DNA from: an uncultured delta proteobacterium
GTDB lineage: Bacteria > RBG-13-61-14 > DRUE01
Reading direction: 5' to 3'
DNA length: 17,071 bases
Assembly (NCBI GenBank): GCA_903930515.1
Contig: CAIYYW010000326.1
Coordinates: forward strand, 1-17,071
Shown: positions 1-7,464 of the stretch, piece by piece
How the letters are laid out: each line of letters starts with the position of its first letter
Numbering within the stretch: the first letter of the stretch is position 1
The notes under the pieces: model-generated
What the model was told of the DNA's origin: nothing
The model's input: only the letters and a program-made list of their open reading frames with translations
Databases searched by the model: none
Program-made: the position numbers and the translations under genes

Positions 1-53
1 ATGAAATTATAAAAATAATAATAGAGGAAAATGATAAAATATGAATTTAATTT

Positions 54-75
54 CTCTGCGCATCTGTGGTGAAAA
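54..75 (+). repeat. 22-nt direct repeat, copy 1 (upstream of GxxExxY gene)
   Basis: This copy reads CTCTGCGCAT then CTGTGGTGAAAA. It matches 530-551 in the same orientation with three differences, and 14318-14339 more loosely. Copies 1 and 2 bracket the GxxExxY gene and lie in AT-rich DNA unlike the rest of the window. No function is known to me. Confidence 0.7.
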
Positions 76-88
76 AAAGGGATTTTAG

Positions 89-460
89 ATGGAAGAAAAC
101 GAAATAACGGGCAAGATTATCGGGGCCGCGATTGAGGTGCATCGGCACCTTGGACCGGGGTTGATGGAGTCGGTTTATGAGGAATGCTTATCCCAGGAGC
201 TGAAACTGAATGGCCTTTCTTTTGAAAGGCAAAAGGTTCTTCCGGTGGAGTATAAGGGAGCCAAACTTGATTGCGGCTACCGGCTTGATTTGGTGGTTGA
301 GCAGAAGGTAGTCGTAGAAATAAAGGCTGTAGAAAAACTGATGCCGGTTTACACTGCGCAGGTCTTGACCTATCTTAAACTTAGCGGCTTGAAATTAGGG
401 TTATTGATAAATTTCAATGTTCCGGTTATAAGAGACGGAATTAAAAGGCTTATCTTATAG
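89..460 (+). CDS. GxxExxY protein (PD-(D/E)XK nuclease-like fold)
   Basis: This 123-residue protein belongs to the GxxExxY family, small proteins of unknown role that are widespread in environmental bacteria and related to PD-(D/E)XK nucleases. The naming motif is visible as G24-L-M-E27-S-V-Y30. A nuclease-like core follows: D67 in the stretch GYRLDLVV, E77-I-K79 and a later Gln (Q91 in TAQVLTYLK). This is the D...ExK...Q pattern of that superfamily, so the catalytic residues look intact. The ATG follows AAGGGAT at a suitable distance. The gene and its flanks are richer in A+T than the purA gene next door, and 22-nt direct repeats lie on either side, which suggests a later insertion. The family assignment is firm; the function is unknown, and nuclease activity is inferred from the motif only. 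Confidence 0.9.
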   Translation: MEENEITGKIIGAAIEVHRHLGPGLMESVYEECLSQELKLNGLSFERQKVLPVEYKGAKLDCGYRLDLVVEQKVVVEIKAVEKLMPVYTAQVLTYLKLSGLKLGLLINFNVPVIRDGIKRLIL

Positions 461-529
461 TCAAGAAAAAGGAATAAATTAAAAAGATGTTGAAAAAAAA
501 GAAGAAAAATAATAAAAAAACTCTGTGTC
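461..529. other. A-rich spacer between GxxExxY gene and purA
   Basis: This stretch is almost all A and T, with several A runs on the plus strand, and holds no open reading frame of note. It contrasts sharply with the GC-rich purA gene that follows. I see no hairpin that would make a clear terminator. Confidence 0.6.
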
Positions 530-551
530 CTCTGTGTCTCTGTGGTGAAAA
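530..551 (+). repeat. 22-nt direct repeat, copy 2 (upstream of purA)
   Basis: This copy reads CTCTGTGTCT then CTGTGGTGAAAA. It has the same orientation as copy 1 and differs from it at three positions. It is itself preceded by a partial copy (CTCTGTGTC at 521-529), giving a short tandem. It ends 24 bases before the purA start codon, so any purA promoter must lie in or before it. Confidence 0.7.
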
Positions 552-572
552 TCATATTATTAAAGGAGTTAA

Positions 573-1868
<1,296 letters not shown>

Positions 1869-1874
1869 GGTTGA

Positions 1875-2009
1875 TTGGACCTGCCCCCCATCCTCCGCGA
1901 ACATAGGAATGAAAACATCGTCTTTGACCACTGCCACCTGACGCGGGAGGGAAAACAGGCGATGGCGGAGTTTCTCTCGGGGAACTCTGGCGAACGGCAA
2001 ACCAGGTGA
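1875..2009 (+). pseudogene. C-terminal remnant of an SGNH/GDSL-family hydrolase
   Basis: Reading from TTG at 1875, 44 codons run to TGA at 2007-2009. The translation contains LDLPPILREH and then VFDHCHLTREGKQAMAEFL, which looks like the last block of SGNH/GDSL esterases: the catalytic Asp-x-x-His pair (D18 and H21 of this fragment) followed by L-T-x-E-G and a final helix. The nucleophile Ser, Gly and Asn blocks are missing because purA ends six bases earlier. The frame matches purA, but TGA at 1872-1874 prevents read-through. The 3' side runs into a stem-loop repeat at 2013. The most economical reading is a decayed fragment left by deletion. It is short, so a chance resemblance cannot be excluded. 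Confidence 0.5.
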
Positions 2010-2012
2010 ACG

Positions 2013-2059
2013 ATGCGCGACCGGAATGCCGCGCCACACTGCCAAGCAGTCAAGGTTGC
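2013..2059. repeat. Stem-loop repeat, family A, copy 1
   Basis: An imperfect palindrome (GCGCGACCGG...TGCCGCGC, 2015-2034) is followed by CACACTGCCAAGC. The block resembles 14400-14450, where the same palindrome is perfect and the trailing sequence is similar. It lies between the convergent purA and DUF4911 genes, so it could work as a bidirectional transcription stop, although it has no T run. Its right end overlaps the last few codons and the stop of the DUF4911 gene. Confidence 0.6.
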
Positions 2060-2310
2060 CGGTCCTGCTCATCCGCGATGCTGACCAAATCCCGGGGCTT
2101 GGGGATTTCCCGGATCCCGAATTCCGGGCCGAGGCCTTGCAAGATCAAATTGAGATCCGGTTCCAGGGCCGGCGCGATCAACATTTCAATAATGCCCCGG
2201 TCCGGGTCCAAAGTCCTCACCACCGCCACGCCGTCCTCGCCCTCCAAAATAAAAACCAGCTCGGCGATTTTTTCCGGAGCCAACTGAAAAAATCGGATCA
2301 GGTCTTTCAT
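2050..2310 (-). CDS. DUF4911 domain protein
   Basis: This 86-residue protein resembles the DUF4911 family, small proteins of unknown function. The recognisable core is ELVFILEGEDGVAVVRTLDP followed by GIIEMLIAP. That pattern, a short strand-helix unit ending in a conserved V-R-T-x-D-P, is typical of the family and may form an ACT-like or similar small regulatory fold; the fold is my inference. The ATG overlaps the stop of the upstream aldolase gene by one base (TGATG), so translation is probably coupled and this is the last gene of a five-gene operon. Its final codons fall inside the family A repeat, so the C-terminus may have been altered by arrival of that repeat. No transmembrane segment or signal peptide is seen. 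Confidence 0.7.
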   Translation of the reverse strand: MKDLIRFFQLAPEKIAELVFILEGEDGVAVVRTLDPDRGIIEMLIAPALEPDLNLILQGLGPEFGIREIPKPRDLVSIADEQDRQP

Positions 2311-3287
2311 CAGAGCCAGCCGAAATCCTTAAGCGCCTTCTTGACCCATTCGGATTGCTGAGGAGTGACCCGATCATAGGGAAGACGGACCTGGTTGCTG
2401 ATGGGAATACCCTTGAGCCGGAGCGCCTCTTTCAGGAGATGATGAGCCGGCTTGGGGTGATGGATGACCGCGGATGCGGAAGGCGCGTTGAAGCCGTCCA
2501 TAAAGCCGTTTTTGGCCAGATCGTAATCAAGCTCCCGACCGGAGATGAGCGCCGCGCCTCCCCGGCGGATTTTTTCCTGGAGCGCAAAAGCCGCTTCCCA
2601 TCTCTGGTTCTGGCATAACGAGAACAGCTCCGTCACCTCCTCCGGCGCGACCAGGTTGATCGGACAAAAACTTCCCTTCCCGTCCATCTTGCTCCCTTCA
2701 AACAGGAGCAGGCTGGTGCCGATAAAAACCTTGCACTCCTTTCCCGCGCAGAGCTGGGTGGTCTGAAGCATGAAGTCGCGATGGAACCGGGTCAGCTTCA
2801 TTGAATCAACGCCCCGGATTGAAACCAGCTCCGCGATCTCTTCGGGTTTGAGCGAAAGGCCGGTGTTGTCGGGCACATAATATAAAGTGATCTCCAACCC
2901 CGCGTGCTCGGCCAAATATCGGTAATGGCGGAGCGCCTCGGGAAAATCCAGCCCGAAATATGCCGGGAGCGCCGCCAGCACCGAATCGCATCCGGCCCCT
3001 TTCGCCATCCGGCTGAACTCCAATGCCGGCTGGGTGCCGACCGCGATGCAGCCCGCGACCAATGCCGCTTTCCCTTTCACCGTCTCGCCGGCCTTTTTCA
3101 CCACCATCGCCTTTTCCCGGTCCGTGAAATAAGGCCCTTCCCCGTTGCTCCCCAGCACCACCACGCCCGCGACTTTTTTGGAAAGCGCGTATTCCAGTTC
3201 CGCTTCCAACCCGTTCAAATCCAGCTCCCGGTTCTCGGTCAGCGGCGTCAAAATGATCGCGTAATTCCCGTCCGGCAATCTGCTCAC
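2310..3287 (-). CDS. DapA-family (dihydrodipicolinate synthase/NAL) aldolase
   Basis: This 325-residue class I aldolase belongs to the dihydrodipicolinate synthase / N-acetylneuraminate lyase family, which forms a Schiff base between a lysine and pyruvate or a related keto acid. Visible features are the substrate loop GSNGE at residues 46-50 (GTTGE in classical DapA), the YYVP segment at 136-139 holding the catalytic Tyr136, and the Schiff-base lysine K164 in DSMKLT. It is about 30 residues longer than typical DapA. The start is GTG at 3287, preceded by GGAGAG and overlapping the stop of the YHS gene as GTGA. The aminotransferase at the head of the operon would suit diaminopimelate synthesis, but family members also cleave sialic acid, keto-deoxy sugars and hydroxyproline products. 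The altered loop and greater length leave the substrate open, so no gene symbol is given. Confidence 0.88.
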   Translation of the reverse strand: MSRLPDGNYAIILTPLTENRELDLNGLEAELEYALSKKVAGVVVLGSNGEGPYFTDREKAMVVKKAGETVKGKAALVAGCIAVGTQPALEFSRMAKGAGCDSVLAALPAYFGLDFPEALRHYRYLAEHAGLEITLYYVPDNTGLSLKPEEIAELVSIRGVDSMKLTRFHRDFMLQTTQLCAGKECKVFIGTSLLLFEGSKMDGKGSFCPINLVAPEEVTELFSLCQNQRWEAAFALQEKIRRGGAALISGRELDYDLAKNGFMDGFNAPSASAVIHHPKPAHHLLKEALRLKGIPISNQVRLPYDRVTPQQSEWVKKALKDFGWL

Positions 3288-3559
3288 TGTTTCTCTCCCT
3301 GCTCAATCCGTCTCAGATATTCCGACCGGCATTGGTCCGAACAAAAAAAAATGCTCACTCCCCGGCGCTCCAGGCTCAGGGATTTCTTCGGATCCACGAA
3401 CATCCCGCAGACCGGGTCCTGGACCATTTCCGTGGCCGATTCCGCGGAGCGTTTCTTATACGCCGGCTTCTGCTCCGGCTTCCGGATCGGCTTGAACAAG
3501 CTGCGGACGAAAAAATAAGCCAGCGTGGCGATCAGGGCCAGCAAAAATACCTTGCTCAC
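3284..3559 (-). CDS. Small membrane-anchored YHS/TRASH-like domain protein
   Basis: I place the start at GTG 3559, giving 91 residues, because GAGGGAG lies just before it and the protein then begins with a membrane segment (VFLLALIATLAYFFVRS, residues 4-20). An ATG further upstream would lie inside folK. After a basic linker comes a YHS-type domain: DPVCGM with C51, then FFCSDQC with C73 and C77. The C...CxxxC pattern is that of YHS/TRASH metal-binding modules found in copper ATPases and heavy-metal proteins. A metal-sensing or metal-holding role at the inner face of the membrane is therefore plausible but unproven. It starts 10 bases after the folK stop and overlaps the next gene by four bases, so it belongs to the operon, although its link to lysine or folate synthesis is unclear. 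Confidence 0.8.
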   Translation of the reverse strand: MSKVFLLALIATLAYFFVRSLFKPIRKPEQKPAYKKRSAESATEMVQDPVCGMFVDPKKSLSLERRGVSIFFCSDQCRSEYLRRIEQGEKQ

Positions 3560-3569
3560 TTTGGCTCCC

Positions 3570-4067
3570 TCAGAGGATCTCGTCCAGCTTCTTGACCCGG
3601 CCATCATCCTTAAGACCTTCCAGAATCCCCCGGACCGTAATCCCTTGCTCCGGGTCTTTTATCTCTCCCGCGATTTCCGACAGAGGCATCAGCGCGAACC
3701 GTCTCTCCCGCATTCTCGGATGCGGGATTTGAAGCTCCGGCTTCTTCAAGACCATCTCATCCGCGAGCAGAATATCCAGATCAATGGTCCGGGGAAAATT
3801 CTTCTCCCCCAACCGCCGAGTCCTTCCCAGTTCCAGCTCAATCCCCAAAAGCGCCTCCAGCATCGCCTCCGGCTTAAGCCCGCTTTCAACCACCGCCGCC
3901 CCGTTCAAAAACCAGGGCTGATCCGGACCGCCGATCGGGGCGGTCAGATACAGATGAGAACGCGCCCCGACCTTCCCGATATTCTTTTGCTCAAGCAACT
4001 CAAGCGCCCGCCTCAAATATAATTTGGAATCCCCCAGGTTTGATCCCAGGCCCAAATAATATCTCAT
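3570..4067 (-). CDS. folK: 2-amino-4-hydroxy-6-hydroxymethyldihydropteridine pyrophosphokinase
   Basis: FolK transfers pyrophosphate from ATP to 6-hydroxymethyl-7,8-dihydropterin, giving the activated substrate for dihydropteroate synthase in folate synthesis. The 165-residue length fits the family. Signatures are the N-terminal YLGLGSNLGD, the central FPRTIDLDILL with the two magnesium-binding aspartates, and the later IPHPRMRERRFALMPLSEIA. The ATG at 4067 overlaps the stop of the aminotransferase gene as ATGA, so it is likely translated by coupling. No other folate gene (folP, folB) is in the window. The call is firm. Confidence 0.96.
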   Translation of the reverse strand: MRYYLGLGSNLGDSKLYLRRALELLEQKNIGKVGARSHLYLTAPIGGPDQPWFLNGAAVVESGLKPEAMLEALLGIELELGRTRRLGEKNFPRTIDLDILLADEMVLKKPELQIPHPRMRERRFALMPLSEIAGEIKDPEQGITVRGILEGLKDDGRVKKLDEIL

Positions 4068-5230
4068 AAATCCAGTCCCTTCAGCCGATTGACCGCTTCC
4101 TCCATCAGTGACTCCTTCACCACCAGCGCAAACCGGATATATCCCTCCCCCTCCGGGCCATAACCCGACCCGGGAGCAACCACGATCCCGGCCTGGTCCA
4201 AAAGCGCCCCGGCCATCTGCTCCGAGCTGATCCCTTTCGGCGTCTTGACCCAGAAATAAAAAGTCGCCTTCGGCTTCAGATATTTCAGCCCGGCCTGGTC
4301 CAGGGCGTCCGCCAGGAGGTCCCGCCTCCGCTGATACCTTTGGCGCATCTCCCGGATCGCCTGGTCGCCCTGGTCCAAAGCCGCGATCCCCGCGGCCTGC
4401 ACCGCCTGAAAAACCCCGGAGTCAATATTGCTCTTCACCTTGGCCAGGGTGTCTATCGCCTCCTTGGAGCCGACCGCGAACCCGAGCCGCCACCCGGTCA
4501 TATTGAAAGTCTTGGACAGAGAATGAAACTCAATCGCGCATTCCTCCCCGCCCTTCACCTCCAGGATGCTCGGAGACAAATACCCGTCAAAACAAACCTC
4601 GCTGTATGCCGCGTCCTGAACCACCCAGAAATGAGACTTCTTCGCGTAATAAACCGCCTTTTCCAGAAAAGACAAATCGCAGACCGCGCCGGTCGGGTTG
4701 TTGGGGTAATTGAGGAACAGCATTTTAGCGCGCGAGAGAAAGCCCTTCGGGATCGCATCCAAATCCGGCAAAAAACCCAACTCCTCCTTGAGCGGAAAAA
4801 TATAGGACTCGCCTCCCGCGAACAAGGTCCCGATCCGGTAAACCGGGTAGGCCGGGCTGGGAACCAAAGTCAGGTCGCCCGGGTTAAGATACCCGAGCGG
4901 AAAATGAGCGATCCCTTCCTTGCTCCCGATCAAGGCCACCACCTTTTCCGGTCCCACCTTGACCTTAAACCGCCTTTCCATAAACCGGCTTGCGGCCTCG
5001 CGGAAACTCATCATCCCCGCGCTGGTCGGATACTTATGGTTCTCCGGGGCTCGCAGGGCCTGGTCCATCGCTTTTAGGATAAAATCAGGCGTGGCAAAAT
5101 CCGGGTCCCCGATCCCGAAATCAATCAGGTCTTTCCCTTGCTTCTTCGCCTCCGCCTTGATCTGCTCCAGCTTTACAAACGGATATACCGGCAAGCCCTT
5201 GATCTTGTCCGATGGGTCTATCCAAGGCAT
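4064..5230 (-). CDS. Class I/II aminotransferase, LL-diaminopimelate aminotransferase type
   Basis: This is a 388-residue fold-type I PLP enzyme. The PLP lysine is K240 in HSLSKTFNMTGWRLGFAVG, a form typical of LL-diaminopimelate aminotransferases (DapL) and their close relatives. Other hallmarks are NYPNNPTGA at 174-182, D206 and Y209 in the PLP pocket, and a late arginine in GYIRFALV that would bind the substrate carboxylate. DapL makes LL-diaminopimelate directly from tetrahydrodipicolinate and glutamate, bypassing the succinylase route. A DapA-family gene three genes downstream supports this. Aspartate or broad-range aminotransferase activity is possible because this subgroup is often misnamed. 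The ATG follows GGAGG by nine bases; a nearer ATG is out of frame. A promoter lies at 5261-5289. Confidence 0.88.
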   Translation of the reverse strand: MPWIDPSDKIKGLPVYPFVKLEQIKAEAKKQGKDLIDFGIGDPDFATPDFILKAMDQALRAPENHKYPTSAGMMSFREAASRFMERRFKVKVGPEKVVALIGSKEGIAHFPLGYLNPGDLTLVPSPAYPVYRIGTLFAGGESYIFPLKEELGFLPDLDAIPKGFLSRAKMLFLNYPNNPTGAVCDLSFLEKAVYYAKKSHFWVVQDAAYSEVCFDGYLSPSILEVKGGEECAIEFHSLSKTFNMTGWRLGFAVGSKEAIDTLAKVKSNIDSGVFQAVQAAGIAALDQGDQAIREMRQRYQRRRDLLADALDQAGLKYLKPKATFYFWVKTPKGISSEQMAGALLDQAGIVVAPGSGYGPEGEGYIRFALVVKESLMEEAVNRLKGLDL

Positions 5231-5260
5231 TGCATTAAACCTCCATCACCGCTTTTTTCC

Positions 5261-5289
5261 TTTATAACCCGTTTTTCCCCCATTCGCAA
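5261..5289 (-). promoter_or_regulatory. Predicted sigma-70 promoter of the aminotransferase operon
   Basis: On the reverse strand, TTGCGA (5289-5284) and TATAAA (5266-5261) are 17 bases apart, the ideal spacing. Transcription would start near 5254, leaving a leader of about 24 bases with GGAGG before the ATG at 5230. This is too short for a riboswitch. Confidence 0.6.
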
Positions 5290-5326
5290 CCCCGCCCGGA
5301 CACATCTGATTAAAAGAAACGGGTCT

Positions 5327-5345
5327 AGGGGACAGGCGTGTCCTT
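5327..5345. repeat. Short palindrome in the divergent intergenic region
   Basis: GGACA (5330-5334), a four-base loop and TGTCC (5339-5343) form a small hairpin inside AGGGGACAGGCGTGTCCTT. It sits between the divergent aminotransferase and Nif3 genes. A similar GGGACAGG string is part of the large hairpin at 14279-14326, so it may belong to the same broad class of dispersed palindromes. Confidence 0.4.
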
Positions 5346-5377
5346 GCGGCTGGCGATAAATTTGGCAGGCGGCTTTG

Positions 5378-5395
5378 GTCAATTTTCGCTTGACA
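5378..5395 (+). promoter_or_regulatory. Possible -35 element and inverted repeat before the Nif3 gene
   Basis: A perfect TTGACA lies at 5390-5395, 32 bases before the Nif3-family start. It forms the right arm of an inverted repeat (GTCAA, seven bases, TTGAC), which could be an operator. No good -10 box stands at 16-18 bases, so the promoter is incomplete on sequence grounds. Confidence 0.3.
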
Positions 5396-5427
5396 AATTT
5401 TCAATTCAGGAAAAAATGTAAGGAATT

Positions 5428-6180
5428 ATGACGGTTGCAAGAGATAGTATCGTTGAATTTTGCCGGGAATATTTACGGGTGAAGGACTTTGAGGACCATT
5501 GCGTGAACGGCTTGCAAGTGGAAGGCTCGGAAAGCATCGGAAAGATCGTCACCGGGGTGAGCCTGTCGGTTAAGCTGATTGAGGCTGCGGTCCGGAAGAA
5601 CGCGCAAATGATTATGGTCCACCACGGCCTGTTTGAAGGCCAGGTCAAGAAGCCGCCCAGGCTCACCGGGTATTTGAAAAACCGGCTGAAACTTTTGCTC
5701 GCTTATGATTTGAACCTTTGCGGGTTCCATCTCCCGCTTGACGCCCATCCGGAGATTGGAAACAACATCAGCCTTTGCCGGCTGCTCGGGGTGGTCAGGA
5801 ACCGCAAGCCGTATGACATCGGGTTTATGGGAGAGCTCAAAAAGGAGATGGCGTTCAAGGATTTTGTCAGCCTGGTCAACCGGAAATTGGGCGGGAAGGC
5901 TTACGCGCTCAATTCCGGGCTCCGAACGGTGAGAAAGATCGGGATCGTGTCCGGCGGAGCGTCATCCTGGTTTCCCGGCGCGGTGGAAGCGGGGGTTGAG
6001 GTTTTTTTGTGCGGCGAAATCCAGGAGCCGGTCATACGCATGGCCGAGGAATTGAAAGTCAACTTCATCAACGCCGGCCATTACAACACCGAAAAACTCG
6101 GCATCCGGAATCTGGGCAAACTGCTGGCGCGAAAATTCAAGGTGGAAGTGGAGTTTGTGGATATCCCTTGTGAAATCTGA
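5428..6180 (+). CDS. Nif3-like dinuclear metal centre protein (DUF34 family)
   Basis: This 250-residue protein belongs to the Nif3/YbgI (DUF34) family, toroidal hexamers with two metal ions per subunit. The biochemical role is still debated; GTP cyclohydrolase-like and metal-insertion roles have been proposed. Metal ligands are all visible: H65-H66 in MVHHGLFEG, D105 in HLPLDAHPEIGNN, and H218 with E222 in NAGHYNTEKLG. The GGASSWFPGAVEAG loop at 176-189 is also typical. The length matches the short bacterial form without the PII-like insert. The ATG follows AAGGA closely. The gene stands alone, divergent from the aminotransferase operon and convergent with glcF. The family is certain; the function is not. 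Confidence 0.93.
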   Translation: MTVARDSIVEFCREYLRVKDFEDHCVNGLQVEGSESIGKIVTGVSLSVKLIEAAVRKNAQMIMVHHGLFEGQVKKPPRLTGYLKNRLKLLLAYDLNLCGFHLPLDAHPEIGNNISLCRLLGVVRNRKPYDIGFMGELKKEMAFKDFVSLVNRKLGGKAYALNSGLRTVRKIGIVSGGASSWFPGAVEAGVEVFLCGEIQEPVIRMAEELKVNFINAGHYNTEKLGIRNLGKLLARKFKVEVEFVDIPCEI

Positions 6181-6252
6181 TAGGACGATAGCTCAAAACA
6201 CGGCCTGAACATAACGCTGACGCGCGCTTTGTTTCAACTCCGCTCCCCTGCC

Positions 6253-7452
6253 TCAAAATCCATACGCCCTTGCCAGGAGCGAGAGCGGGTGCATAAATTT
6301 TATATTTTTTAGGCCCGATGCCAAATAGGATCGGCAGGATGGGCATTGGCTGATGACGATTTGCGCGCCCGTCGCAACGATGTCTTCCATCTTGCGTGAT
6401 CTGATCTTGGCGGAGAGTTCCTGATAGTTCATAAAAAAGGTCCCGCCGGCGCCGCAGCATCGCTCCGGGAATTCCATCTCCACCAATTCCGCTCCCGGAA
6501 TTTTAGCGAGCAGGGTCCGCGGGGCATCCTTGATGGCTGGTTTCCATCCCCGGTGACAGGGGATATGGTAGGTGAACTTTTCCGGGAAGGATGAAGGCTC
6601 TGCGACCAGGCCGATGCTGTTGAGATAATCCGTGGCCTCCCAGACCTTTTCCGCCAGGGCGATTGCTTTCAGGAGCAGGGGATCATTTTCCAAAAACAGT
6701 TTCAGGTTCTTGGTTTTCAAGGCCCTTCCGCACGAGCTGCAATCCGTTACGATCGCGTCAACCTCCAGGCCCGCGAGGAGTTCAATGTTTTTCCGCGCCA
6801 TCTCTTGCGCGGTTTCCAGGTCGCCCTCGCCTAGGGCCGGGGTTCCACAGCAAACCATCCCCTCCGGGATCACCACCTCAATCCCGTTCCGGCTCAACAC
6901 CCTGACTACATCCTCGGCCGTGTCCGGATGAAAAGTGTTGGCGCCGCAGCCCACATAATAAGCCGCGCGCGCGCGCCTTGGACCCTCGGCCGGGATCACC
7001 CCTTGCCGGATTTCTGAAAAAGGCTTCTCGGCCGGAGCAGGATAGTCGGTCGGGAACAGGCCGGCCCCCTGGGCCAATGCTCCGGCCCGGCTCAGGATGG
7101 TCCCGAACCCGCGCTGTTCCATAAATTTTCTCAAAAGTTTTTTCGTAAGCGGGTTTTGCCGTTTGCCCTGATAAATTTGAGCGCGGGCCGCAACCGCTAT
7201 TTCGTCCCAGGGAATATTGGCCGGACAGGTCTGAACGCAATTGGTGCAGAGCAAACAGCGGTCAATGATCTCCCGGAACCGCTCTCCGGCCGGAAGGGAT
7301 TTTTCCATCAGGCAGGCCCGGGTCAACTCTATCCGCGCGACCGCGCTATGGGTCTCCAGCAGGTCTTCCATAAAAACCGGGCAGGTGGACTGGCAGAACC
7401 TGCAATACGAGCATTTCTGAATCAGGTCCTGATATTTTTTCAAATCCCGCAT
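6253..7452 (-). CDS. GlcF-type iron-sulfur subunit (glycolate/lactate oxidation)
   Basis: This 399-residue protein is of the GlcF type, the electron-carrying partner of a flavin dehydrogenase for glycolate, D-lactate or another 2-hydroxy acid. Two [4Fe-4S] clusters are marked by C14-x2-C17-x2-C20-x3-C24-P and C66-x2-C69-x2-C72-x3-C76-P. Two CCG domains follow, with GMVCCGTPALGEGD, TDCSSCG, YHIPCHRG, ERCCGAGG and SQCPSC. It begins 12 bases after the stop of the GlcD-type gene, so the two are co-transcribed. The GlcE subunit seen in E. coli is absent, as in many two-subunit systems. Substrate cannot be told from sequence, so glcF is not assigned as a symbol. It would dock on the inner membrane and pass electrons to quinone. 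Confidence 0.9.
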   Translation of the reverse strand: MRDLKKYQDLIQKCSYCRFCQSTCPVFMEDLLETHSAVARIELTRACLMEKSLPAGERFREIIDRCLLCTNCVQTCPANIPWDEIAVAARAQIYQGKRQNPLTKKLLRKFMEQRGFGTILSRAGALAQGAGLFPTDYPAPAEKPFSEIRQGVIPAEGPRRARAAYYVGCGANTFHPDTAEDVVRVLSRNGIEVVIPEGMVCCGTPALGEGDLETAQEMARKNIELLAGLEVDAIVTDCSSCGRALKTKNLKLFLENDPLLLKAIALAEKVWEATDYLNSIGLVAEPSSFPEKFTYHIPCHRGWKPAIKDAPRTLLAKIPGAELVEMEFPERCCGAGGTFFMNYQELSAKIRSRKMEDIVATGAQIVISQCPSCRSYLASGLKNIKFMHPLSLLARAYGF

Positions 7453-7464
7453 TTAGCCTGCCGC

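Noticed and set aside
31-72. Mini-ORF of 13 codons upstream of the GxxExxY gene
   Set aside because: A weak AGAGG precedes its ATG, but the product is short, ends inside the repeat and has no support.
4340-5077. 245-codon forward open frame opposite the aminotransferase gene
   Set aside because: The opposite strand encodes a clear PLP enzyme with all motifs; the forward translation shows no family signature.
5231-5427. Lysine riboswitch before the aminotransferase operon
   Set aside because: The predicted transcript leader is only about 24 bases, too short, and no riboswitch-like fold is visible.
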